Part shown: piece after piece, positions 25,356-34,096 of the stretch
How the letters are laid out: the number at the start of each line of letters is the position of its first letter
Position numbering within the stretch: the first letter of the stretch is position 1
Source: GCA-002727735 sp038134525
Lineage (GTDB): Bacteria > Bacteroidota > Bacteroidia > Flavobacteriales_D > Parvicellaceae
Reading direction: 5' to 3'
Assembly (NCBI GenBank): GCA_038134525.1
Contig: JAYPVI010000018.1
Location: forward strand, 1 to 55,621
DNA: 55,621 nucleotides
Notes under the pieces: model-generated
What the model was told of the DNA's origin: nothing
What the model saw: the letters and a program-made list of their open reading frames with translations, nothing else
Database searches by the model: none
Position numbers and translations under genes: made by a program

Positions 25356-28300
25356 AAAATGATTCTACTCTTTTCTGATTTTCTATTACCGGTTCAACTT
25401 TTTCCCATGAGGGTATAGTTTTACCGCCTTCCCAAATCCATCTTCTCACTCTTTTCATATCGTTGAAATACACTATTAAAGGGGGGAAATAAATCAATAA
25501 AATAATAGTTCCAAATAGGACACCAAAAGCTACAGAAATAGCCATTGGAATGAGGAATTGAGCCTGAAAACTTGTTTCTAGGATAAGAGGATATAATCCC
25601 ACAACGGTAGTGATTGTAGTTAAAATTATAGCTCTGAATCTTGACTTTCCTGCTTTTAAAACAGCATCTTTTATAGAATGACCTGATGCTAAGTTTTTGT
25701 TATATTGATCTAACATCACCACGGCATCATTTACTAAAATGCCCACTAAAGCAACTACTCCCCAAACGCTTAAGGTTGAAAATGGCTTTCCGACAATACC
25801 GTGACCAAGTAATGCACTGAAAATTCCAACTGGAACAACCATAAGTATCAGTCTGCTTTGATAAAAAGATTTAAAATTTAGGGATATGGTCATCATAATG
25901 AGAACAATGCTGACAAGAAACGCAATGGAAAGTCTTATTCCAGAGTCTTCAGCTCGTTCAGCTTGTCCTTTTATTTGATAATCAACACTGGGGAACTGAC
26001 TTATTAATTTAGGCAACAATTCTCTTTCAATTTGAGCATTGACTTGTCCAGATAATTCGGCATCAATTAAACTGGCATTTACTCTTATTTCTTTCTTCCC
26101 GTCAATATGATTAATTTTTACTTTACCTCTTTTTATGGTATAATCTGCTAATTCGTTTAATGGGAATTCTTCCCCTGCTGCGGTTTTTATTCTGGTGTTT
26201 TCAATATCAGATATTGAATTCCGATCATTTAAAGGATATCTTAGCCATACTTTAATTTCATCTCTACCTTTGATGAGTCGTTGAACTTCTTGTCCAAAAA
26301 ACCCTTGTCTAATTTGATTAGAGATGGTCATTTCATTTAATCCAAGTAAATAAGCTTTAGATTTTAATTCTAAATGTAGTTCTCTGTTTCCTATCCCACT
26401 ATTGTCTAGTACATCTTTTACTTCTGGATAGCTCTTGAGTTGGTCTTTCATCCAGTTCGCAGCTTCTTGAAGTTCTTCTCCGTTATCACTTTGTAGGGAT
26501 AGTGATACAGCTCTTCCAAATCGTTGTTGACCACCAATAGAAAACTTTTGCATAAAACGAATAGAGTCTTTGGGAAACCTGTTATTTAGTTCATTGGACA
26601 TATCAATAGTTGATATGTGCTCATTTTCTTTTACTGATAACCTGAGAGATCCAACATGACTTCCAACTTCACCTAAATTTTCCGTACTGCCCACGCTGAT
26701 GGCTCTGTATGTAATTAGAGTGTCTTTATATATCTGAATCAATTCGTTGTTATATTCTTCTACAATAGAGTCGCAATACCAAAGAAATTTTTCTGTCCTT
26801 GTTTCTCTTTTTCCTGGCTGGTATGAAAATTCTACCAAAATGCTATCAAATGGAATACTTGGAAAAAAAGTCCATCGGATCCAACCTGCAGAGAAAAGGC
26901 CAATTATCACGAAAATAAAAACCATTGGTCCCCAGACATGTAATCGATGTCTTTTGAGAATTCTTTCCAACATTCTTCCATAGGCTTCTCTAACACCCAC
27001 TACTGCTTTATCTAAAAAATTTCTTAATCTTGATTGTCGTTTTTCTTTTGATTTTAAAATTTTATCACTTGCTAAATGGGAAGGAAGAATTAAAAAAGCT
27101 TCAATTAATGAAAACAACAAGCAGGCAATTACACTAAAAGCCATTTCCTGCATCATTTCCATTTCACCTCCAACAAATAATAAAGTAGAAAAGGCAAATA
27201 CCGTAGTAAGTACTGATGTAAATACAGCATTCATCACTTCAGTTGTGCCATCTAGAGCAGCTCTGAGAGGAGTTTTTCCTTTTTCAAAATGAGCATAAAT
27301 ATTCTCTGCAATAACAATACCATCATCCACAAGTATTCCAACAACGAGTATCATCCCAAATAAAGAAATCATATTGATAGTCATGCCATACATGATGCCA
27401 AATGAAATCATTCCAATAAACGAAAAAGGAATACCAAAGGCTACCCATAATGAAAGTTTTAAACTCAAGAATAATCCGAGTACAAAGCATACTAGGAATA
27501 GTCCGATAATTAGATTGTATGTTAGGGTGTCTATTCGTTGATCAAGAAGATCGGCAAATTGAAAAAGCGAAAGCATCTCAAAATCACTTTGCTCATTATT
27601 GAATTTCTTTATGTAGGCAGACATTTCATCTGCAATTTTATCTAAGTCTTCATCCGTTGTTTTTTTCACAACAAAACTAACCCCTCTTTTTCCATTCACA
27701 TAGTTTTTCATTGGAATTTCAGAAAATTCCATACTGACATCTGCAATATCTTTAAGCTTAACTATATCCCCACTTGGTAATGCTAAAATTACAATCTCTT
27801 TTACTTTTTCTGGATCTGTAGATCGGTTCATGGATCTAATGATGATTTCTTCATTATCAGTTTTCACTCCACCACCTGAGAGATCTATGTTGCTCATCTT
27901 AATGGTGTTAGAAATGGTGGTGAAGTCAAGTCCATATTTTAAGAGGTCATTTTCTCTAATATCTACAGCAATGATAACAGGGGGGTATCCAAGAATATCT
28001 ATTTGACTGATTTCTTTAGAAGCTAGAAGTTCTTGTTCTACTTTTTCAGCTGTTTCTTTTAGTTTCCAAAGATCATCAGGTCCATAGAGAGAATAGAAGC
28101 CAACAACATTACTTAACCCTCCCATTCCTCTAGATGTTTGTGCGAAAACAAGTGGTTTTTCTGCACCTGCAGGAAATTGACTAATGCCATCAACTGCATT
28201 TTTCACATCTTGTAGCATCTTATCAAGGTCAATGCCTTCAATTCCTGTTATAGTAATGCTGGATATATTCTCAGATGAAGTGGATGTTATTTCTTTTACT

Positions 28301-28530
28301 CCTTGTATCCCATTTAAAGACTCTTCTATCCTTGTTGTTATTCCTTCTTCAATTTCTTTGGGTGAAGCTCCTGGATAGGCTACATTTACATAAACTCTGT
28401 TTGGTGTCATTTCAGGGAAAAATGACTTAGGCATAATAAATAAACTCAGAACACCCGCTATTGCAGTAACTACAATTATCGCATTGGCCCATATTGGAAA
28501 TTTGATAAAATAAGCAATCAGTTTATTCAT
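25348..28530 (-). CDS. RND-family efflux permease
   Basis: 1060 residues, normal AcrB-family length, with the twelve-helix plan and two large periplasmic loops. Recognisable: NVAYPGASPKEIEEGITTRIEESLNGI after helix 1, the helix-4 motif GILVDDGIVIAENIYAHFEKG holding the proton-relay Asp pair, and the repeat-related GILVNDAVVMLDQYNKN in the second half. Swaps substrate for protons across the inner membrane. Encoded between its membrane fusion and outer membrane partners. Sequence alone does not tell drug from other substrates; heavy-metal (CusA-type) signatures are not evident. Confidence 0.93.
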   Translation of the reverse strand: MNKLIAYFIKFPIWANAIIVVTAIAGVLSLFIMPKSFFPEMTPNRVYVNVAYPGASPKEIEEGITTRIEESLNGIQGVKEITSTSSENISSITITGIEGIDLDKMLQDVKNAVDGISQFPAGAEKPLVFAQTSRGMGGLSNVVGFYSLYGPDDLWKLKETAEKVEQELLASKEISQIDILGYPPVIIAVDIRENDLLKYGLDFTTISNTIKMSNIDLSGGGVKTDNEEIIIRSMNRSTDPEKVKEIVILALPSGDIVKLKDIADVSMEFSEIPMKNYVNGKRGVSFVVKKTTDEDLDKIADEMSAYIKKFNNEQSDFEMLSLFQFADLLDQRIDTLTYNLIIGLFLVCFVLGLFLSLKLSLWVAFGIPFSFIGMISFGIMYGMTINMISLFGMILVVGILVDDGIVIAENIYAHFEKGKTPLRAALDGTTEVMNAVFTSVLTTVFAFSTLLFVGGEMEMMQEMAFSVIACLLFSLIEAFLILPSHLASDKILKSKEKRQSRLRNFLDKAVVGVREAYGRMLERILKRHRLHVWGPMVFIFVIIGLFSAGWIRWTFFPSIPFDSILVEFSYQPGKRETRTEKFLWYCDSIVEEYNNELIQIYKDTLITYRAISVGSTENLGEVGSHVGSLRLSVKENEHISTIDMSNELNNRFPKDSIRFMQKFSIGGQQRFGRAVSLSLQSDNGEELQEAANWMKDQLKSYPEVKDVLDNSGIGNRELHLELKSKAYLLGLNEMTISNQIRQGFFGQEVQRLIKGRDEIKVWLRYPLNDRNSISDIENTRIKTAAGEEFPLNELADYTIKRGKVKINHIDGKKEIRVNASLIDAELSGQVNAQIERELLPKLISQFPSVDYQIKGQAERAEDSGIRLSIAFLVSIVLIMMTISLNFKSFYQSRLILMVVPVGIFSALLGHGIVGKPFSTLSVWGVVALVGILVNDAVVMLDQYNKNLASGHSIKDAVLKAGKSRFRAIILTTITTVVGLYPLILETSFQAQFLIPMAISVAFGVLFGTIILLIYFPPLIVYFNDMKRVRRWIWEGGKTIPSWEKVEPVIENQKRVESFYE

Positions 28531-28535
28531 TTTAT

Positions 28536-29693
28536 TTACTGGATAAAGGGAGTTACTTTACTCTTTTCTTTTTTGTTGATCAGAGGTTGAGTAACATATA
28601 AAATGGAATCACTAAGATTTTTAACATAAACAAATTTATCATCTGATGATCTTATATCCAATGAGATAGATCTAAGGGTACTATCAAACTCGTTTATTAT
28701 AAAAAGCTTTTCATTATCAAATAGCGCTTTTCTAGGTATTTTAACAACATCTTCGTTGCTGTTTAATTCGAGGTTTGCTTCCACATACATCCCGTAATAA
28801 AGTGACTTAGGATTTTTTGGTTTCACATAAACTGGAACGTTTTGTGTTTTGGCATTAATGAAATCCCCTTTTCGGATAATAACTCCTTCAAATGTCCTGT
28901 CATTCTCTTTGAGTTTAACCGGGTTTCCAACCTTAACATTTTCCATGTATTTGAGTTGTACTGGAATTTCTATTTCTAGTTCATCATTTCTCATAATTTG
29001 TATGACAGGTGAGCCGGGGTTTACAATGGCTCCTTCATCAGTGAAAGATTCAATAATTGAACCAGAAAATGGGGCAAATTGAAAGTATTTTGATAATCTA
29101 AATTCATCACTTTTAATACTTAGGTATTCAGCTAATATGTTTCTAGAAATGATAAAGTTTTTTTCTCTGGTGGTGTTAAATTCAGGAAAATCAAATAATG
29201 GTTGGTCAACATTAATAGAGTTAAAAAATTTATTCCATTTCTCAAACTCCTGTGAAAAATCTGTTGCAATGTCAGGTAAGTTTTGCGCGATTAGACTTAA
29301 ATAAGCACTTTTTTTGGCCGCGAGCATTAATTTAATATCCGTATCTCTCAATTTGAACAAAAGATCACCTTTATTAAATTTTGTTCCCTTTTTAAGTGAA
29401 ATACTGGATTCAAGTACTCCTTGAACTTCACTTGATATACTAATCATTTTTCCCGGAATTATACGACCAGAGCTTTTTATATTTACAGGTGTTTTAGAAT
29501 TTAAGGTATATGCTGCTGTGACATAATTTTCTACGACAATACTGTCAACACTAATGATTTTACTTTTTCTAATTTCTTCCGCGTTTGCTTCTCCATAACT
29601 CACTCCAGAATTATAGCTAATGCTTCCTACTGCCATTATTATTCCTAAGAAAACCAGCAACAGTACAAAAACAACAATTTTTCTTGCTCTCAT
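28536..29693 (-). CDS. RND efflux membrane fusion (periplasmic adaptor) protein
   Basis: 385 residues. An N-terminal membrane anchor (~6-24, VVFVLLLVFLGIIMAVGS), a first lipoyl half (VNIKSSGRIIPGKMISISSEVQGVLES, KKGTKFNKGDLLFKL), a helical hairpin (~115-200), the second lipoyl half (FSGSIIESFTDEGAIVNPGSPVIQI) and beta-barrel/membrane-proximal domains. It bridges the RND permease and the TolC-like channel. First gene of the pump operon; 5 bp separate it from the permease. Confidence 0.9.
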   Translation of the reverse strand: MRARKIVVFVLLLVFLGIIMAVGSISYNSGVSYGEANAEEIRKSKIISVDSIVVENYVTAAYTLNSKTPVNIKSSGRIIPGKMISISSEVQGVLESSISLKKGTKFNKGDLLFKLRDTDIKLMLAAKKSAYLSLIAQNLPDIATDFSQEFEKWNKFFNSINVDQPLFDFPEFNTTREKNFIISRNILAEYLSIKSDEFRLSKYFQFAPFSGSIIESFTDEGAIVNPGSPVIQIMRNDELEIEIPVQLKYMENVKVGNPVKLKENDRTFEGVIIRKGDFINAKTQNVPVYVKPKNPKSLYYGMYVEANLELNSNEDVVKIPRKALFDNEKLFIINEFDSTLRSISLDIRSSDDKFVYVKNLSDSILYVTQPLINKKEKSKVTPFIQ

Positions 29694-29754
29694 TTGAAAA
29701 TATTGCCCGAATTTAGTATTAATCTATGATTGTAAATGTTAAATTAAAATAAGA

Positions 29755-30528
29755 TTATTCATCTCCGTTAATCAATACAGGAGTTTTGCCATCCGTAATG
29801 ATTAACTTTGCATTGGGAGATGTGGCAATTTCTTTCAGCACTTCAAGACTTTGCCATTCAATATTTCCCTCTGTGATTCCCTCTTTGATAATTCGTTGAG
29901 CATCTCTTATTCCTTCAGCCTCAATTCGTTTTCTTTCTGCTTCTTTTTTCTCACGTTGTAATACAAACTCCATTTGTTGAGCTTGTTGCTCAGATCTTAG
30001 CTTTGCTTCTATAGCCGCATAGAGACCTGGGGGTAGTGTGATACTTTTAAGTAAAACAGCTTCTATAACAAACCCTCTGTTTTCCAGAAGTTTTATCATT
30101 TGATTTTTAATTTCATTTTCAATTTCAGCTCTTTTACCAGAATGCATGTCTTTAGCATAAAATCTAGCACAAACATCAGCTGAAGCTGATCTAAAAGTGC
30201 TCAGAATTAACACTTTTTCAAAGTTTGCACCCACTTCGTTGATAATATCAAGTGCTTTTTCTTCTTTTACATGATAAAGTATAGAAATTTCTGCACTTAC
30301 ATTCAAACCTTCCTTAGAAGGGAGATTTAATTTGATTTCTTTATTTACGGTTCGAGTAGGTATTTTCACAAGTTGAGTAGTTAATGGGTTAATTAGAGTA
30401 GGACCAGGTGATGCTGGACTTCCTTTAAGTCTTCCCAAAAATTGTCTAACTCCTACCTCACCGGGTTTAACAATGACACAAGAACTAGTTAAAGTGGCTA
30501 TACATACAAGTACAAAAATTTTTTTCAT
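29755..30528 (-). CDS. SPFH/prohibitin-domain lipoprotein, copy 2
   Basis: 257 residues. The start has a lipoprotein-like signal (VLVCIATLTSSC, Cys ~17), then the SPFH domain (~20-185: VKPGEVGVRQFLGRLKG, TVNKEIKLNLPSKEGLNVSAEISILYHV, FRSASADVCARFYAKDMHS) and a charged Glu/Lys/Arg-rich coiled coil (LREEKKEAERK-type, ~190-225). SPFH proteins multimerise into ring- or cage-like membrane scaffolds. It is a close paralogue of the gene at 30633 and must come from a tandem duplication. Separated from it by a strong hairpin, so it probably has its own promoter. Confidence 0.85.
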   Translation of the reverse strand: MKKIFVLVCIATLTSSCVIVKPGEVGVRQFLGRLKGSPASPGPTLINPLTTQLVKIPTRTVNKEIKLNLPSKEGLNVSAEISILYHVKEEKALDIINEVGANFEKVLILSTFRSASADVCARFYAKDMHSGKRAEIENEIKNQMIKLLENRGFVIEAVLLKSITLPPGLYAAIEAKLRSEQQAQQMEFVLQREKKEAERKRIEAEGIRDAQRIIKEGITEGNIEWQSLEVLKEIATSPNAKLIITDGKTPVLINGDE

Positions 30529-30587
30529 CAGTTAATTTTTCCATAAAGTTAATGAAATATCTACTTTAAGGTTTGCTATATAAGAAA

Positions 30588-30615
30588 AAAAAAGCCTGCA
30601 CCTGCAGGCTTTTTT
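30588..30615. terminator. Strong intrinsic terminator between the two SPFH genes
   Basis: AGCCTGCA (30593-30600), loop CC, TGCAGGCT (30603-30610), with an A tract on the left and a T tract on the right, giving a ~13-bp stem. The plus strand shows the U tract most clearly, and the A tract supplies one for the minus strand, on which both neighbouring genes lie. Expected to stop transcription of the upstream SPFH gene ending at 30633. Confidence 0.85.
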
Positions 30616-30632
30616 ATAGTGGATGATTTGAA

Positions 30633-31418
30633 TTAATCGTCTCCGTTAATTAATACTGGAGAATTACCATCTGTAATGATCAATTTAGCATTTGGAGAAG
30701 TAGAGATTTCTCTTAGAACCTCAAGGCTTTTCCATTTGATATTACCCTCCGTAATTCCTTCTCTTAGAATGTTTTGAGCATCTCTTTCACCTTCTGCTTC
30801 AATTCTCTTACGCTCTGCCTCTTTTTTCTCTCTTTGAAGGACGAACTCCATTTGTTGAGCTTCTTGCTCTGCTTTAAGTTTACCTTCAATCGCGGCATAT
30901 AATCCGCTAGGAAGTGTAATGCTTTTTAAAAGAATGGCTTCAATTACAAACCCCCTGTCTTTTAAAAGTTCGCACATTTGAGACTTGATTTCATCTTCTA
31001 TTTCAGCTCTTTTACCAGAGTGCATATCTTTAGCATAAAATCTTGCACAAACATCAGCTGCAGCAGATCTGAACGTACTTAGTATCAGTACATTTTCATA
31101 ATGCTTTCCAACTGTATTTATTATATCTATAGCTTTATCTTCTTTCAAGTGATAAAGTATAGAAATACTGGCTGCAACATTTAAACCTTCTTTTGAAGGT
31201 AAGTTTAATTTAACTTCTCTGTTTACGGTTCTAGTTGGTAGTTTTACAATTTGAGTTACAAATGGGTTATACAAAACTAGCCCTGATGATTTTGGTTGTC
31301 CTTTTAATTTTCCAAAGGATTGTTTTACACCCACTTGACCTGGTCTAATTACCGAAAACGGTATACAAGATGTTACAGTAAGTGTAATTACTGTTGTAAT
31401 TAATATTAATTTTTTCAT
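30633..31418 (-). CDS. SPFH/prohibitin-domain lipoprotein, copy 1
   Basis: About 261 residues from the ATG at 31418; upstream in-frame codons to 31487 have no signal peptide character and would overlap the next gene. A lipoprotein-like signal (ITTVITLTVTSC, Cys ~18) precedes an SPFH domain almost identical in pattern to its neighbour (VNREVKLNLPSKEGLNVAASISILYHL, FRSAAADVCARFYAKDMHS) and the same charged coiled coil. The two copies differ mainly near the N-terminus. A Cys-anchored SPFH protein facing the periplasm would be unusual, since most members use a hydrophobic hairpin or helix; the lipobox is suggestive, not certain. Confidence 0.85.
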   Translation of the reverse strand: MKKLILITTVITLTVTSCIPFSVIRPGQVGVKQSFGKLKGQPKSSGLVLYNPFVTQIVKLPTRTVNREVKLNLPSKEGLNVAASISILYHLKEDKAIDIINTVGKHYENVLILSTFRSAAADVCARFYAKDMHSGKRAEIEDEIKSQMCELLKDRGFVIEAILLKSITLPSGLYAAIEGKLKAEQEAQQMEFVLQREKKEAERKRIEAEGERDAQNILREGITEGNIKWKSLEVLREISTSPNAKLIITDGNSPVLINGDD

Positions 31419-31449
31419 GATGTTATTTTTTGTTTGATTAAGTTTTTTG

Positions 31450-31466
31450 TGGTCATACTTTGACCA
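31450..31466. promoter_or_regulatory. Inverted repeat upstream of the first SPFH gene
   Basis: TGGTCA and TGACCA face each other across a 5-bp spacer, 32-48 bases upstream of the ATG at 31418. It has no T tract on the minus strand, so an operator is more likely than a terminator. No regulator is assigned. Confidence 0.3.
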
Positions 31467-31479
31467 ATTCAGGGAATAA

Positions 31480-31794
31480 TCAAACAAATTCAGGTGGGGG
31501 AGAGTCTATCTTAATTTGATGGGAAATGAAAAACGATAAATCAGAAAAACAATTATTAAATGAGAAGTCTAAAACTAAATTTTCTTCATTGTGGATGTGA
31601 ATGAACTCATCTATATCTACTTCTTTTTCAGATTCTGCTTCTTCTAATTCAGATTCCAAAGATATCGCCATTTCAATTGGCGAATCATGCATAAATCTCA
31701 ATTCAGTTTGAAATAAACAGGCTGTTATAGTTAAAAGCAACAAATAGCTGATAAGTGTTAAAAATTTGGTATGTAAAAATGTTAAATAGTTCAT
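31480..31794 (-). CDS. Small exported or membrane protein of unknown function
   Basis: 104 residues. One hydrophobic stretch near the N-terminus (~10-27, FLTLISYLLLLTITAC) may be a membrane anchor or signal, with a Cys at ~26. The middle is strongly acidic (ELEEAESEKEVDID, ~50-65), followed by HIHNEEN and a hydrophobic part, ending in PPPEFV. I do not recognise the family, though short proteins with an acidic middle and a Pro-rich C-terminus are common in Bacteroidota. It lies 61 bp upstream of the SPFH gene on the same strand. Confidence 0.55.
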   Translation of the reverse strand: MNYLTFLHTKFLTLISYLLLLTITACLFQTELRFMHDSPIEMAISLESELEEAESEKEVDIDEFIHIHNEENLVLDFSFNNCFSDLSFFISHQIKIDSPPPEFV

Positions 31795-31855
31795 TTTAAC
31801 AAATATTTACAAACACTATGCCAAAATAAATATTCAATATTTAAGTCCTTATTTT

Positions 31856-32890
31856 CTAAGTAGATGGATCTGGAATTTCTTGGTGGATCTTTTCAATTTC
31901 AGCTAGGAGTGAAGCTGATAGTTCTTCGTTAATTGACTCAATGTTTTCTTCTAATTGTGAAAGAGAAGTGGCACCAATAATATTACTTGACACAAATGGT
32001 TGTTGATTTACAAATGCTAAGGCCATTTTAGTGAGTGAAATGTTAAATTGTTTAGCTAGGTTTAAATATCTTCTAGTTGCTTCTGTACTTTGTTCACTGC
32101 TATATCTAACAAAACGTTTGAAAAGATTTAGTCTACTATTGGGTTGATCAGTTCCATTTATGTATTTCCCTGATAATACCCCACAAGCTAATGGAGAATA
32201 TGCCAAAAGACCAATTTGTTCTCTCATCGAAATTTCAGCATTACCTACCTCAAACTGTCTATTTAATAAAGAATAAGAATTTTGAATGGTAATCATTCTT
32301 GGTAGATCATTTTTAGATTCCTCTAAAAATCGCATAACCCCCCATGGATTTTCATTAGATAAGCCAATATATCTTATTTTACCCATCTTAATAAGATCAT
32401 CAAGAACAGACAAGATTTCATAGAAATTATCTTGCCATTTTTCACTATTTAGATGCTTATATCCACGAATACCGAAGGTATTTGTGAATCGTTCAGGCCA
32501 ATGTAATTGATACAAATCAATGTAATCAGTTTGTAATCTTTTAAGACTTAAATTTACAGCTTCATGAATGGCCTGTTTTTTGAATCCGGTAGTTCTAATG
32601 TGTTTAGTGTAAGCTCCTGGTCCAGCAATTTTACTTGCCAATACAATATTTTGTCTTTGGCCTGTTTTTTTAAACCACGTACCAATAATTCTTTCAGTTT
32701 CACCATATGTTTCAGCTTCTGCAGGAACTGGATAAAGTTCTGCTGTATCAAAAAAATTCACTCCTTTTTCTAATGCAAAATTCATTTGCTCATGCCCCTC
32801 TTGCTCTGTGTTTTGTTTTCCCCACGTCATAGTGCCTAAGCAAATTTTACTAACCTTAATTGATGTGTTGGGTAAGTAAGAATATTTCAT
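31856..32890 (-). CDS. NADP(H)-dependent aldo/keto reductase, Tas-like
   Basis: 344 residues. A (beta/alpha)8 reductase with the catalytic tetrad in place: Asp and Tyr in FFDTAELYPVP (~47-57), Lys in LASKIAGPG and His in YQLHWPERF. Cofactor-binding elements LSNENPWGVMRF and the late ATSLSQLEENIESI fit the family. The inserted GPGAYTKHIRTTG segment and overall length resemble E. coli Tas. Substrate unknown. Divergent from the MpaB-like gene across only ~44 bp. Confidence 0.9.
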   Translation of the reverse strand: MKYSYLPNTSIKVSKICLGTMTWGKQNTEQEGHEQMNFALEKGVNFFDTAELYPVPAEAETYGETERIIGTWFKKTGQRQNIVLASKIAGPGAYTKHIRTTGFKKQAIHEAVNLSLKRLQTDYIDLYQLHWPERFTNTFGIRGYKHLNSEKWQDNFYEILSVLDDLIKMGKIRYIGLSNENPWGVMRFLEESKNDLPRMITIQNSYSLLNRQFEVGNAEISMREQIGLLAYSPLACGVLSGKYINGTDQPNSRLNLFKRFVRYSSEQSTEATRRYLNLAKQFNISLTKMALAFVNQQPFVSSNIIGATSLSQLEENIESINEELSASLLAEIEKIHQEIPDPST

Positions 32891-32934
32891 ATTAATTATT
32901 ATTTATGATTTTTTGTACTAATTTACCTTTTGTG

Positions 32935-34095
32935 ATGCAAAAATTATCTTTTGATGAATTAAATAAGTTTAGAACTGTTCAGGACCCCATTGCTGATAAC
33001 TTGGTAAATGATCTTTATAAAAATAAATCCAAAAAGGATATAGGCTTTTTATATCAAGATTTATTGCATAATTTCAATTCATTAGATTTTGTATTACTAC
33101 CCCAAGAAATAAGTGAATATTTTGAAAACAATCAAAAATTACCTGAATGGTATGATGTTGAAAAAGCTAAGCAAGCCAATGAGATATTTTTGAATATAGG
33201 CCCCGAATATGCCACCTCGCTAATATGTAGAGCTCTACCCTTAGGATATGTGTCTTCAAATGTTGTAGAACTACTAGCAACTACTGGATATTTATCCAAA
33301 AGCATCAAACATGGGACAGCAAAAAGACTTCTTGAAACTTCTCAATTTTTATTAAATGTAATGCAATCTAAAACGTTTTGTTATAATTCAGATGGGATGA
33401 AACATATCTTAAAGGTTAGGTTTATACATGCTATGGTTAGGAAATTTTTAACCAATCAAAATTGGAAAAAGGATACTTATGGACATCCAATAAATCAAGA
33501 GGATTTATCATTAACTATTTTAACATTTAGTGTTGGTGCAATAGATGGTTTAAGAAGAATGAATATCTTTTTATCCTTGCATGAAAAAGACGCTCTGGTA
33601 AATTATTGGTCTGTAATTGGGCATTTAATAGGGATTGATCCTAAACTTAATCCAACAGATTATAAAGATGCAAAATGGCTTTACTATCATATTTTAAATC
33701 ACCAAGCATCTGAATCTGAAAATGGTAAAAAATTAACTGCGGCACTTTCAGATTTTATGAAATCAACATTAAAATTAAGCGTAATGCCTAATTTGCCCGA
33801 TTTATTAATAGTCTTTTTAATTAATAATAGCAGATATAGTGATATGTTGGGATTACCAAATTTTAAATCAAATTCGGAAAGACTATTATTTAGATTCTCC
33901 ATACAAGCAATAAAATCACTCAATATTTTTAGAGGAAATATTTTTATTCGTCAAATAATAAGACCAATGAACAAGTTATTTGTTTTTAGTTTTCTAAAGT
34001 ATTTTGACGAAGAATTTAAGATGAAACTAAATATACCAGCTGAATTTAGATTGAAGTGGGGTATAAGTGATAAAATTTATAAAAACAACATATAA
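32935..34095 (+). CDS. MpaB/latex-clearing-like oxygenase (DUF2236)
   Basis: About 386 residues from ATG 32935; an ATG at 32905 would add ten residues and leave just 14 bp to the divergent gene. No signal peptide. Helical DUF2236 fold with the family's marks: LLATTGYLSKSIKHGTAKRLLETSQF, KVRFIHAMVRKFLT with the heme-ligand-type His, and YGHPINQEDLSLTILTFS. Relatives include rubber oxygenase Lcp and the fungal MpaB oxygenase, all b-type heme proteins. The bacterial genes with no secretion signal are largely uncharacterised; substrate not known. Confidence 0.85.
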   Translation: MQKLSFDELNKFRTVQDPIADNLVNDLYKNKSKKDIGFLYQDLLHNFNSLDFVLLPQEISEYFENNQKLPEWYDVEKAKQANEIFLNIGPEYATSLICRALPLGYVSSNVVELLATTGYLSKSIKHGTAKRLLETSQFLLNVMQSKTFCYNSDGMKHILKVRFIHAMVRKFLTNQNWKKDTYGHPINQEDLSLTILTFSVGAIDGLRRMNIFLSLHEKDALVNYWSVIGHLIGIDPKLNPTDYKDAKWLYYHILNHQASESENGKKLTAALSDFMKSTLKLSVMPNLPDLLIVFLINNSRYSDMLGLPNFKSNSERLLFRFSIQAIKSLNIFRGNIFIRQIIRPMNKLFVFSFLKYFDEEFKMKLNIPAEFRLKWGISDKIYKNNI

Positions 34096-34096
34096 T

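Noticed and set aside
30588..30615. Inverted repeat as the end of an insertion sequence
   Set aside because: The arms are nearly adjacent with A and T tracts outside, the layout of a terminator, and no transposase is near.
29755..31418. Near-duplicate genes as an assembly error
   Set aside because: The copies differ at many synonymous and some amino acid positions, mostly near the N-terminus, so they are true paralogues.
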